NCBI GenBank assembly: GCA_012861695.1
Contig: JAAOOA010000145.1
Span: 496,001-560,000 of the forward strand
From: Trematomus loennbergii
Taxonomy: Eukaryota > Chordata > Actinopteri > Perciformes > Nototheniidae
DNA length: 64,000 nucleotides
Direction: 5' to 3'
Part shown: positions 1-10,473 of the stretch, one piece after another
Layout: each line of letters begins with the position of its first letter
Position numbering within the stretch: the first letter of the stretch is position 1
Notes under the pieces: model-generated
Told to the model about the DNA's origin: nothing
Databases searched by the model: none
The model's input: the letters and a program-made list of their open reading frames with translations, nothing else
Position numbers and translations under genes: made by a program

Positions 1-478
1 GTTCAGATTGTGTGTGGGTTGTATGCATATCCATAGTTCAGGTATGACCGACAGTAACTGCTCTCTAAAAGCCACCAAACTCCATTGTCAGAAACCAGTT
101 ATTTTACATCGCTGAACACAGAAGTTTCTCGCTTTCTGCTGCCTCAATTAGTACGTTTTTTTTTTGGTGCTATTTTGTGACTTTGGTGTTTAAAATAGTT
201 AGTTTGGATTCACTGACGTCACACGATTTACACAAAATAACTAACTGATAGAGGAAGAAGTAGAACAGCAACGCCTTTTGTTCTGCGATTTATAAAATCA
301 CTGCTTTTATCAATGGCATCTGGCTTTGGCGAGAGCATCAAAAAATGCTTTGGATCCTCGTTTGACGGCAAGGTTAAGCAGAGAAAACATCGTCATCTAC
401 TGTAGGTAATACACTTTTATACAACCCTACTTTAAAACACAAACCATCCCTTTTTAATGATGCAGTGAAACACGAAAC
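1..478. other. Unassigned non-coding stretch with one tiny ORF
   Basis: No known gene or repeat is recognised here. A 30-codon ORF starts with ATG at 313 (MASGFGESIKKCFGSS...) and stops at a TAG that overlaps a possible splice donor (TAGGTAAT near 403). It could be a small first exon or chance. Similarity to the copy at 43.1 kb begins only at 479, so this stretch is not part of that duplication. Confidence 0.3.
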
Positions 479-1016
479 GTAGGTGTGTGTGGCTTGTGTG
501 GTAGTGAACAAGACAAACGTAACCGTGCAGTCAGATATTCTTTCTCTCATCTCTGAAGTGTTTTTCAGATCATTCAGGAACTCTGATCCTGCTTAGTGGC
601 ATGCCCCCATTTAAATACTGTGTGAAATGTGTCGGATATTCCACTTTCCTCGACAGGGTTGGGTCTGAGGGTCACATGGGACTGAGCTGCTGTAAGCCGG
701 TCTTTACTAACGCATTAAGATGAGTAAAATACAAGGAAAGGCCATATCAGATACATTTACGTGTCGGAGCACAACACTCCCCCCCCCTTTCTTTTTACCC
801 TCCCCCTCATTAAGTTATTTTGTGGGAGGAGTCTTGTCAATCCAAACCCACTTTTTTTTTAATGGACTAAAACAATTTTGTTACTGTTGACATTTTCATG
901 ATGTCTGTTAATAAAAAAGACCTATTATTCAGGTGTTTGTGTGGTTGTGTTATCATTCATGGGCTTTCCAGTGATGGGTGTGAACCAATGTGTGATTTCC
1001 AATAACTGCAGCGTTA
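479..1016 (+). repeat. Duplicated 3'-UTR fragment (copy 1)
   Basis: This block is nearly identical to 43121-43667, which lies in the 3' UTR behind the terminal exon at 42549-42683. It includes the same poly(A) signal AATAAA (910-915 here, 43556-43561 there). No coding exon precedes it here, so it is only the distal part of the UTR. Similarity resumes at 2208-2310 (matching 43669-43772), with a transposon between. It may be a remnant of a tandem segmental duplication of the NLR neighbourhood (inference). Confidence 0.8.
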
Positions 1017-1017
1017 A

Positions 1018-2206
1018 GGTGCCGTTTACACGAGGACAAAACGGCTTGTATCTGCATAGTTTCTCTTGCGTATAGCCCTATATTTACATGAGGCCGATAG
1101 AAACGGACCCCACAAACGATAACGGGTCCGAAGGTGGATAGATTTGCAAACAAACCTCTCTGGGGGTCAAACGAGTCCGTGTAATACTATACGAATATTT
1201 CCTGAAAAAATAATGATAGCCCCACCTCTCCTGCTCACTGCTGTAGCATGGCCAGTAGCCATCTGTAACGATCAACTATCAAAAATAGCTGTGTTAATTA
1301 AACGCACAAGGGGTTCTTGAATGAAATAATATTATAAAAGGCAAACCAGAATTATTAACGCCCAATATACTCCTTAAACAAAATAAACAGAGTCAGATTT
1401 CATGCATTGATCCATTATATTGACAATTTTCCAGCCAAACAACACAAACAAAATTAAACAGTCCGCTCTGCGATACACCAAAATTGTCTTTACAGCCTAA
1501 TCCAGGCCATCATTGTTCATTGCTCCTGCGCCCGTCGGCGGCAAAAAGAGAAATGTTTGTAGGCCTATTCAGGCTATAATCCACACAAAAAAAGGAAACA
1601 GAGGACCGGCGTGTCCCAGAGGAGCGATCTCACCCGGTGTTTGTAGAGAATATCTCTCTTTCTGAGCGCGTCCTCTCCACGGAGACGTGCTTCTTGGTCG
1701 GTCGATGCAATATCCACAGATTTGGTTTCTTTCAGTTAACTTCCCCGTTGCATTATCCATATATTTACATGCTGAGGAAATTACTATATCCCGCTGAATA
1801 CCAGCAATCACTACACACAATTCCTCCTGTCAGTAGCTACTGCTAGTGCTACTGCTACTGACCATGCTACAGATGTTAGTGCAAAATCTACAGCTCCTCT
1901 ACCACAACCATCAGCAACAAGTGGACATGGAGAATTACATGAACTACATGTTGCTAAATCCACCGCGGGGCATAAACTGAAGGGTAGCCATGGCAACATT
2001 GCTTCGGGGTCTTCTTCGCTGCTTTGTGTATTTTGTGGCGGAAGTTACAGCGCCACTTACAGTCCCGGCATATGTACTACAGCGTGTCAGCGTTTCCAGC
2101 GGTCTCGTTTGAACAGACACGTTAAATGAAACGAATGCATGTGAACGGAAGACTTTTGAAAACGCATACTGTGCATAAACGCAAACGTTCCCGTGTGCAC
2201 AACGCC
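1018..2206 (-). mobile_element. Non-autonomous DNA transposon, Harbinger-like 3-bp target (copy 1)
   Basis: It interrupts the duplicated 3'-UTR fragment; the unoccupied counterpart is at about 43664. The terminal inverted repeat begins GGTGCCGTTTACACGAGG and is mirrored at the right end (...CGTGTGCACAACGCC). The same element lies in opposite orientation at 56270-57257, where a TAA target duplication is clear. At this copy the right junction is eroded: TAA precedes the left end but no clean repeat follows. No transposase is recognisable. Short ORFs in it are shared with the second copy but resemble no family I know. Confidence 0.75.
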
Positions 2207-2207
2207 G

Positions 2208-3190
2208 CCAAAAGTAAAACAAAAAATATTGGAAAAATAGGAATAAGCATTTCCAAAAATGACATGTTTTTTATTTGTATTCTGCTTCAATCCATATTTG
2301 TTAGGCTTTTTTCAATGTGTATATTTGTATATTTGTATATATATAACAGGGTTGGGTGAAGTGTTTTGCCCAAAATACCCAAAATACCTCATCTGCACTT
2401 TTCCCCATAAAATGAATTGTAATCAATACTTTTAGATGTAAATGGTTTATTGTATCATTACTATGGGTCTCTGAAACAATCAGACTTTTACCATACTGTT
2501 ATCAGACTTTTAGCACTCTTTTCCCCCAGAAACGACTTTAAACCATCAGTGTCACTATTGTGGGATGTAGGAATGTACCTGTCTCTGGTGCGGAGCCTCC
2601 CTGCACTTTAAATCAATTGATTTGCCTTTTTACTTATCGTATTTTCTGCTGTTAATGCACTGTGCTCATGTCGGTGATGCGCTCCTTGGAGCCCTCCTGT
2701 GGGGAAACTTGGAACTGCACTTAAATCACTTGGTGCTTTTTAAGCCATTTAAAATACTTTCTGCCCGAGAAATGATTTTTAATCAGTATTACCATTATTT
2801 AGGGGCTGCATGAAAACAAATTTGAGCATCCCTGCACACTTTCCTCCTATTTAAAACACTTTTCAGTGAGGTGCCTGATTCTCTCCTTTTTCTCTGCCCC
2901 TATTTAAAACACTTTTCCTCCTATTTAAAACACTTGCGAGAGGTGAAATCTCTATTTCAGCCTGATTTTGGCACATCTTGTAAATTAGTTAAATGTAGCC
3001 TTGGTTTTTATTTAAGTCGCTGTTCATTGTTTGTTATATAAAGCAGATTGAATTATATCCTATGGACGCTGATGTGTGGATGTTGTGTCCTTTTGATAAC
3101 TTTGTTGAGCTTGTTTTTAGCTGCATGTCTTTTTCTATCTCACTGAATAAAGTCCCTGTGTGTGAACTGGTTCAGCTGATAAGGCTGGTT
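2208..3190. other. Intergenic stretch upstream of the NLR gene
   Basis: The first 100 bp continue the duplicated 3'-UTR segment (matches 43669-43772). The rest is AT-rich, with short degenerate repeats of a TATTTAAAACACTTTTC-type motif near 2820-2935. No gene is visible. The last part should contain the NLR promoter, but I see no convincing TATA box. Confidence 0.5.
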
Positions 3191-3199
3191 ATGAATCAG

Positions 3200-3289
3200 A
3201 AGGAGGAGCTGTAGACAGAGAGGGAAGTGAAAGTAGGAAGTCAAACTGCCAGACGCCATTTTACAGCTCGACACGAGGAGAACAACAGG
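3200..3289 (+). promoter_or_regulatory. Possible NLR 5' non-coding exon
   Basis: This stretch ends in a strong donor (CAGG|GTGAGT at 3290) and lies just upstream of the first coding exon in the same orientation. The GGAAGTGAAAGTAGGAAGT stretch (about 3221-3239) resembles an interferon-response element only loosely. The start at 3200 is a guess; no promoter box is clear. Confidence 0.4.
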
Positions 3290-3530
3290 GTGAGTGTTAA
3301 CACCAGGATCTGCTTTCTAACACATTTATTATATACTCTGTCAACTGGATGTCAAAAATAACTTATTGGTTAACAATCTGCGTCCTAGAGTCCAATGAGA
3401 CTTCTGCAAGTGTTGTACACTTTTATTATTTCCTGTTTTCGGATTAATCAGAGTTACATAACATGTGACAGCCCAACGCAGTCAAAATGGAGAGCGGCCT
3501 GTCTGAAGTCTGACTGATTTCATGTATTTT

Positions 3531-3531
<1 letters not shown>

Positions 3532-3608
<77 letters not shown>
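3532..3608 (+). repeat. (GT)n microsatellite
   Basis: About 77 bp of almost pure GT lies directly upstream of the polypyrimidine tract and acceptor of the first NLR coding exon (AG at 3629-3630). Its closeness to the acceptor means length changes could alter splicing. ORFs read through it are artefacts. Confidence 0.95.
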
Positions 3609-3614
<6 letters not shown>

Positions 3615-3630
3615 TGTATCTCTCTCTCAG

Positions 3631-3765
3631 ACTGGAGAAGATGAGTGATTTAAAAGATGAGGAAGAGGACAAATCTTCAGTCTCCAGCGGTCTGTCTCTG
3701 AAGAGTGAGCGGTCTATGGGTCATCCTCCAGTCTTCAGTAATGAACCTGGACCCTCAGACACAAA
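3631..3765 (+). CDS. NLR exon 2: start codon and N-terminal acidic segment
   Basis: The acceptor CTCTCAG ends at 3630 and the donor GTAAG begins at 3766. The ATG at 3641 opens MSDLKDEEEDKSSVSSGL, followed by the repeat motif SLKSERSMGHPP...EPGPSDTK that fish NLRC3-like proteins carry at their N terminus. Coding is 41 codons plus 2 nt (phase 2). The next exon (12889-12990) encodes a second copy of the same motif, so the N terminus is built of exon-duplicated units. I chose this ATG because it is the first in frame and matches the usual MS-plus-acidic start. Confidence 0.85.
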
Positions 3766-4475
3766 GTAAGAGTTTCTACTGTAAACTGACCTGAAGAGGA
3801 TTCAGTTTGTTGGTATCTGATCATCTAAACTGTTTAATGAAACCCTGTAGAGTACATTAACAAAGTGTAATTGATCTCTTGCTTCTTGTCATCATCAGAG
3901 ATAGTAAATAATCTACTAGTGAAATCATCCTCATGTTGGATTTTGTGTTAAATTAAGCAAATAAAATACAAATATGTAAAACGTTTCACACTCGAATTAA
4001 TTTTAAAGGACACCTATCATGCTATATTTAAATGATATATTGTAGGGCCATACCTATATAAGGTATATTTATTAGGGCTGTCAAGTTAACGCGTTAATAA
4101 CGCGTTAATAACGCGTTAATAACGCGTTAATAACGCGTTAATAACACGTTAACGCAAAAAAGAATTAACGCCACTAATTATTTTAACGCGATTAACGCAT
4201 GTGTATTTTTTGTCCTCGGCTGCCCCGTAGTTTCAGAGCGCATCGAGTTTAAAATACCATCTACAAGCTGATGCTGACAGCCCCGCTCCTGCCGCCCGCT
4301 TGTGGCAGACCACACTTCCACGCTCACCGGCAGGCCCGGACTGGCCATCGGGAGGACCGGGAGGGTGTGTGTATGTGTGGCGCGACTCGCGCGAGCGAGG
4401 CACACCATACTGTTGTTGTTGTTGTTAGCATCTGGTGCTAGCTAGCTGCGCTAACGGATATAAGGAGCTGTTTCA

Positions 4476-4660
4476 ATGACATTTCGCCGACAACTGCGCC
4501 GAGCACTTGACTTTATGCAGGTAGCCAGACAGTGGGACATTGTACGAAAAGTCAGCACACTCAGCACGGATAGTACGCGCAACATGATTGCAGCGTCCAG
4601 GCAGCTCCCGTTCGAGCATATATGCCTTGAGCTGCACATAGCTCCAACGATCCATCACAG
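4476..4660 (+). pseudogene. hAT transposase fragment
   Basis: About 58 codons open to the CA tract. Order of motifs: W-D-I-V-R-K-V, then T-D-S-T-R-N-M-I-A-A, then Q-L-P-F-E-H-I-C. This is the stretch of hAT transposases between the second acidic residue and the C-x-x-H region; the rest is missing. A 90% identical fragment is at 51910-52080. Assignment is by family pattern only. Confidence 0.6.
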
Positions 4661-4665
4661 TGTCT

Positions 4666-4820
<155 letters not shown>

Positions 4821-5098
4821 CCAGGTTGAATTGAGGCGAATATTTGTAATGTTCAGAGGTTGTTGTGTTTAATATTCATGAGAATATTTGTCATTGTTCA
4901 AATGATAATAAACAAACATATAAAGCTTATTTGTCCACTCATATGTTGATAAGAGTATTAAAAACTTGAAAAATATCCCTCTAAGGTACATTTAGAATAG
5001 ATAAAAAATGTGTGATTAATTTGCGATTAATCGCGATTAACTATGGACAATCATGCGATTAATCGCGATTAAATATTTTTAATCGACTGACAGCCCTA

Positions 5099-5554
5099 AT
5101 ATTATACGTTTCTGTTTTCAAAATACCAAACAGATCATGCATTTTAGCCATGCCTCATTTCGCTCTATGAGCTGCAGCTGACCACGCCCCCCTGCAGGAG
5201 AGGGGAGCCGTGCTCTGATCAAGTCAAGAGGGGGAGAAAAATAGATCTCCGTCCTCCGTGTTATTATAGGCCTATAGAGTCGTTATTCATTTGTTTTAAA
5301 GCTCAATAAATAACAAAGAAGACTTTGACCGGCACTTTTCTAATTTTGTCCGGAAGATTTAAACTTTAACGGACATCTTGACCGGCGAAAGAAACTGAAA
5401 CTGAAACTCTGCCGCACGGTCCCCTCGTTCCTTGGAAGAGGCGGAGAGGTGGGTGTTTGTCATCTACTGGTGGACTAACCGGAGAGAATTACAGTGCTTG
5501 CCTCGACGGGGAAGGATTGCATTGAATTAAAGCAGCGGGAACAAACCATGGATT
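5099..5554. other. Intronic stretch, part of nested elements
   Basis: The first about 50 bp continue the TTAA-site MITE. The rest (GC-rich patch 5165-5215, then 5220-5554) is not recognised. It ends in CATGGATTATAATAAG, the start of the repeat whose other copy is at 51081. Confidence 0.4.
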
Positions 5555-5730
5555 ATAATAAGTAGTGATGTTACGTATTGTGCCGAGGCTTCAGAGCGTG
5601 TGTCGAGTAATCCCGAAGCTTTTTGTGAAGCATGTATCGAGGCTTGTATCGTTTTGGGCCAATGACGTCATCGATGACAAACGAAGTCTCGCTGCCTGTC
5701 GATACCACGTGACTGCTTCAGGAAGCGATA

Positions 5731-6842
5731 GAGTGGCGAAGTCACGCCCATCTACTTCCGCCCCATGGGACCTTATTTCGGAAAAATAATGTATTGAAGT
5801 CAATGGAGAGAAAAATGTATCTTTCGATCCCGTTTGAATTGTGCCATGAATTACACATATGATGTTTGTCAATCTTAAAAAATAATTTTCATGTCAAAAA
5901 AGTCACAGTTTGTCGTAAAACTGTTGAAATATAAGACTATGAAAAATACGTAACTAGAAAGACTACAAATCCCAGACTCGTGTAAGTGATGTCACAATTG
6001 TTTTCCTCCACTAAGATCTAAGATCAGCGCCATATAGATATAATCTATCTATATGGAGCTGGCTAAGATAAGATAACTTTAACAAGATGCCTGTGTGCTT
6101 AGTACCAGGTTGTTATTATACCAGCAATGGGTCTTGCTTGTTCTTTCGCTTCCCGTCTGATGAAAGGACCAGGAGCACTCTGGATCATGCTAGCTAGTAG
6201 CTAGCACGTTAGTTAGCATTACAGCCTTGTCATTTTATTAGCCTTAACATGAAGTAACATTAAGTAACCCAAAATGTTAAACAGTAAGAGTAGTAGTCAT
6301 ATTTCGTGAACCCTTTGAAGAGTACTGTCACCGGTGTGATCATTCTATAATACACAATTTAAGCCCGGGGGAGAAATGCTAACGCTAACGCTAGCGATCT
6401 TCTCTACTTCATGCTATCTGCACAAATGGTTGACATTAAACATTAAAACGACCAGGCAGTTCAGAGAGAATCGAAGGCAGGCAGGCAGCTTTGCATGACA
6501 TTTTCAGGACGTGTTTCATTGTGGTGATAGTGAGGGTAGTCAATCGTTTTGTTGACAAGACAGTAGTGACGGCCATCTTGGTGACGTGTGTTGTTGACCA
6601 GAGAAGTAGTTCATTGAGCGTTTCACACAAACAAATGTGTTACTTCACAGTTTTACGACACATTTTTTTTTTTTTGACTTGCAAAATTATCTTTTAAATT
6701 GACAAACATCATATGTGTAATTCGTGGCACAATTCAAACGGGATCGAAAGATAATCTTTCTCTCTCCATTGACTTCAATACATAATTTTTCCGAAATAAG
6801 GTCCCATGGTGGTCAACCGGAAGGGGAGGGACTTCGCCACTC
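5731..6842 (+). mobile_element. Long-inverted-repeat element with TA target (mariner-like?)
   Basis: Arms of about 205 bp (5731-5935 and 6645-6842, reverse complement) begin GAGTGGCGAAGTC and are flanked by TA on both sides (5729-5730, 6843-6844). The central part (5936-6644) has no transposase. TA target and long arms fit a non-autonomous Tc1/mariner-like element, but the family is not certain. Confidence 0.65.
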
Positions 6843-7124
6843 TATACAGATTGGTTGAACCCATGGATGTATAATAAGGACGGTTGAACCGTTGAACCAC
6901 AACGCTCATAATACCCATGTATAATAATAACCATATTACCCCTCCTGTACCCGGGTCCGCTGGTGACACGATGGAATTAAAAGAGCTCAGACCGTCACTT
7001 ATATAGAGGTCGGAACATGTCATAAGTATAAATAGATACAAGCATAAATAAATGTAGGAATAAAAACATGAATAAATAAATGAATAAATATGGTGTAGTG
7101 TTTTCAGGGAGATTCAGTGTGTGT

Positions 7125-7185
7125 GCTGTGGCTCAGCTGGAAAGCAGTTGACTCTCGAACGCAGGGTCCCTGGTTCAATGACTGA
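7125..7185 (+). repeat. tRNA-like SINE head fragment
   Basis: It contains an A-box-like TGGCTCAGCTGG and a B-box-like GGTTCAATGAC about 40 bp apart, as in tRNA-derived SINE promoters. It is not a tRNA gene: no acceptor-stem pairing or clear anticodon arm is seen. It lies inside the hAT MITE. Confidence 0.35.
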
Positions 7186-7640
7186 ACAATACATATTTTG
7201 TTGTTTATAAAAGCTACAGCTAAATGAGATAATGTAGTTAATAAATGTATTCTTTGATATGGTTTAGCCTTTCTCAGGCTACAACATGGTTAAGTTTATG
7301 AATATTATTAAGGAATACAAATCCCTCTTTGCAATGTTTACGAGCCTCCTTAGGCTTTTCAATCACAATCATTCAACTGGAATAAAAACAATATTGTTAA
7401 CATGAACATATGATTTAATGTTCGTTGTTTAGAGTTATTCTAAGGCTTTACTCATTGGGAACTCGGTATGAGATAGAGCACACTGTTGAGATGTCCAATC
7501 TGCCTGTTTTACACACTTTGACCAACAGGGGGTTTGTGTTCAAATGAAGCCCATGATGAAGCCTCATGAGATGAACCCTTTTGCGAACCAATTGGCTGGA
7601 AAGCTTCAAAGCTTCATAAGGCTTCATCTCGCCATCACTA

Positions 7641-8101
7641 ATAATAAGAACTGGATATAGCGTGGGAGGCGGGGCCTCATTCATTCCTATGAGAGTTGCT
7701 CATTCGCGCATGATGATAAAATGGCCCAACTTTGAGAGAGCGAAACGTCACAGATTACACGGCATGCCTGAGAAGTACCCGTATGTGCGCTCATAGCGCA
7801 TGCGCAACTTTAACCATGCCCCCCAAAATGCTCGTTCACATCAAGCACGTCAATTTGCGTACACGTAACAGCACCACACGTTCATGACAGCATGGTAATG
7901 GTTTGTTATTATGGTAGATTTGATATTAACGAGGCGGCAGTTAGCAGCTAGCGGTTAGCTAGTAATTATGATAATTTACACATCAATCGTTATGGACTTT
8001 TATATTACGCTGTAACAGGATCTAGTGATATCCAAGCAACAGAGCTTCATTTAGCATGAAAGAATTATTGCACTGTATATATATATATATGCATATGTAT
8101 G

Positions 8102-8133
<32 letters not shown>

Positions 8134-8855
8134 CATATATATACATATACATAATATACATATATATATACATATATATATGTATATATGTATATATATA
8201 TATATGTATATATATATGTATATATATATATGTATAATATGTATATGTATGTATATATATACATATGTATATATATATATATATACAGTGCAATAAGAAG
8301 CTACAGGGACGTTAATCTACGTCGGTAATATTAACTTTATTTAATACAACATTTACGGTACAAGATTTAATCATACAGCCCATGTAGTATAATATTTTAC
8401 AAATGATGAATTACAGCAAACATTTGCAATATATCCATTAGTACAGCTCCGTGGGCTGGCAGTAAGGCGATATGGGTCCGTTCTTATAGTGCATCTATGG
8501 GTAAAGATAAACGCATGTAGTGCTGAACACGTAACATGAACGTGGCGGGCGGCGCGGTCCCGTGGGTTAGATGCGCGTTCATAATGCAGAGGGAAATAAC
8601 TCACAGAATAACGTTATTAGCACATTTTTACAACTTGAGGAACGAATGTTTTTAATAAGGGCTATACAAGTGTTCATACTGGGTAGTTTATTTAGTTTAA
8701 AAAAAATTATCCAACGATTTACAGACCACTCTTTCCCCATGTAAGTCAATGGGAAAAAGTGTTTCCGGTTCCTGGCAACCAAAAGGAAGTGTAGTACCGC
8801 CGTTTGGCCAGCACGAATATTTTCATCTGAGTCCGGCGCACTTCCTGGGGGCTTG
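7641..8855 (+). repeat. Dispersed repeat, copy 1 (paralog of 51089-53262)
   Basis: This block aligns with 51089-51540 plus 52680-53262, which are about 95% alike by eye. The sequence begins AACTGGATATAGCGTGGGAGGCGGGGCC, here cut after ATAATAAG by the hAT MITE. It includes an AT-rich microsatellite bounded by TTGCACTG / CAGTGCAA. No coding capacity is recognised, and the family is unknown to me. Confidence 0.7.
8077..8287. repeat. (TA)n / (TATG)n low-complexity palindromic tract
   Basis: About 210 bp of alternating AT with ATG interruptions, flanked by TTGCACTG and CAGTGCAA, so the whole tract is a near-perfect palindrome. At the same place copy 2 (51510-52680) has an extra 1.1 kb insertion. 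ORFs called here are artefacts. Confidence 0.9.
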
Positions 8856-9420
8856 GAGCAAACGCTTGCCTCGGGGAGGGAGAAAAAAAGCCACAGCGGA
8901 GAATAAACAGAAGGGTAACTGTTCTGGCTCCGCCAACTATGTTGTGTGTTATAGTGACTCCTTCTGGTGACTTCCCGTACTGCATGAAGCAGTTCTTTTT
9001 AGTTCCCATGTGACAGGAAGTTAGCCTGAGTCATTTCAGAATAGCATGTGTGCTCCAGCTAAGGCGATGTCCGTTTATCCTGTGCCATCCATTGTTCATA
9101 GCCCTTGAGAAGGCATTTCCTGTAAGTTTTTATGTTTCTACATTATATCTTTACCTTGAGTGCATTATTGTGATCATTGATCCCAGCTGACATTCTGTAG
9201 TTGCTGTATATGCAATATAGCCTAAACATTGCATCTGTACTTTGGCACTGACCTAATTTCATGCCGTCTTACGTATATGTAATTATTATGTCATGTAGTT
9301 GATATTTACAATTGCTCTTGTTTCTGTATTCTTTCAGTTTCACACTGCTTGCTTAGTAAAGCTTCTAAACATCACCTCGTGGTCCTGAGTTTTACTGTGT
9401 GAGAGTGTTTATCTCGCTGG
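8856..9420. other. Unassigned intronic stretch
   Basis: No gene is recognised. There is an intron-like look between CCTGTAAGT (9119) and a TTCTTTCAG acceptor (9338), followed by 60 bp. This may be a spliced retrotransposon remnant, but nothing identifiable is encoded. Confidence 0.3.
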
Positions 9421-9454
9421 TTAACCGAGAAGGAGATTTCGGCGAGGCCAGTAT

Positions 9455-9580
9455 AGTAACCATGGTAACTATGGGCGGGAAGTCTTCTTCGCTGCTTTTG
9501 TGGCAGACTACAGCGCCACTTACAGGCCTGGGATATGTACTACAGCGTCTCCAGCGCTTTCGAGCGGCAATGGCCGGTGT
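9455..9580 (-). repeat. Fragment related to the 1018-2206 element
   Basis: GTCTTCTTCGCTGC...ACAGCGCCACTTACAG...GGATATGTACTACAGCGT resembles 2009-2095 inside the Harbinger-like element. It is a third, partial copy without ends. Confidence 0.5.
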
Positions 9581-9586
9581 CAGCAT

Positions 9587-9620
9587 AGATATATATAAAC
9601 ACCTGTGTTTATATATATCT
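9587..9620. repeat. 34-bp perfect hairpin
   Basis: AGATATATATAAACAC and its exact reverse complement are separated by only CT. It lies at the junction between the previous fragment and a segment (9630-9730) that recurs inverted at 12400-12500. It could be a terminal or recombination hairpin of an element; no gene is attached. Confidence 0.7.
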
Positions 9621-9629
9621 CTGGGTGTC

Positions 9630-9735
9630 AGTACCATATGTGTTCGCCCTACCATATGTGTTCGGGGTCCGTCGCTTACCAATGACGTCACGCATTGTGA
9701 TTGGCTGTACGGTAATCGCACGCTGATTGGTGTAA
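9630..9735 (+). repeat. Inverted repeat partner of 12400-12500
   Basis: ACCATATGTGTTCGGGGTCC...AATGACGTCACGCATTGTGATTGGCTGTACGGTAA is matched in reverse complement at about 12400-12500. The pair brackets 2.7 kb of nested elements and may be the ends of one element. Confidence 0.55.
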
Positions 9736-9841
9736 CTAGGGGCGCTGACTAGGGTATACCGGGGGTCTGATCAAAGGATGAAGCTGTTAACGTGCTGCTA
9801 CCATAAACTGGCTGTAGCCCACAAACTGAAGCAGAATGATC

Positions 9842-10463
9842 TAGGGCTGTCCCGAATACCATTTTTCGGGCTCCGGATATTCGGTAGTAATCAGCAGCGA
9901 ATATTCGAATATTCGGCCCGCGCGGGGGGGGCGTAGTAATCAGCAGCGAACTGCTTCAACACGTGTATTTCGGTGTATTCACGGCATTCATTTTGTTATT
10001 CTACAGTATTGTTGTTTTATAGTTATTTGTTAATGTAACACAATTTGTGTTCTTTGAAATTGAAAAGGATATCGCATTGTGTTTGTTACTTTCGTTGCAG
10101 TTGTATACGTCTTAAGTGTAATTTGGCTTGGTTTCCTATTTATGGACATGCTTTTATTTTGAAGGAGAGTTAGCGCAGTTGACAGGAAGTTGTTGTTGCT
10201 TTGGAAACAACGTGACAGAGATTAACGGAGAAAAGTAATATCTACATATAAAGACGGAGAAAGTAAACGATAACGTTTATGGTTAAGTGTTAGCACCCCC
10301 GAAGAGGCACAAGCTCTTACGTTGATATTGGAGATTTCAATAAATTCAATTTGAAAAAAAATGGGAAAAAACAAACAAAACGAATATCCGAATAACGAAA
10401 TTGAAACCCGAAATAGTACTCCAATGAACGAATATTCGGATATTCGGATATTCGGGTACAGTC
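9842..10463 (+). mobile_element. Element with TAGGGCTGTCCCGAATA end
   Basis: The left end TAGGGCTGTCCCGAATA is mirrored by TATTCGGGTACAGTC at about 10449-10463, with many TATTCGG/CCGAATA half-sites near each end. The segment 10200-10350 is repeated directly at 12240-12390, so a second, truncated copy lies downstream (about 11857-12390). No transposase is seen; the superfamily is uncertain, perhaps hAT-like. Confidence 0.5.
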
Positions 10464-10473
10464 GGGCTGTACC

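Larger units (their letters stand above)
5563..7640 (+). mobile_element. hAT-type MITE with perfect 8-bp target duplication
   Basis: Ends TAGTGATG / CATCACTA are flanked by the perfect duplication ATAATAAG (5555-5562 and 7641-7648). The unoccupied target, with one ATAATAAG, is at 51089-51096 in the paralogous repeat. The subterminal regions are inverted GAGGCTTC / GAAGCCTC-type motifs. No transposase remains. A long-TIR element (5731-6842) is nested inside. An 8-bp duplication plus TA..TA ends fits the hAT superfamily. Confidence 0.85.

Noticed and set aside
7125..7185. tRNA gene
   Set aside because: A- and B-box-like motifs are present but no cloverleaf can be drawn; kept only as a possible SINE head.
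8022..8296. Tyr/Ile-rich ORFs on both strands
   Set aside because: They come from the alternating AT tract.
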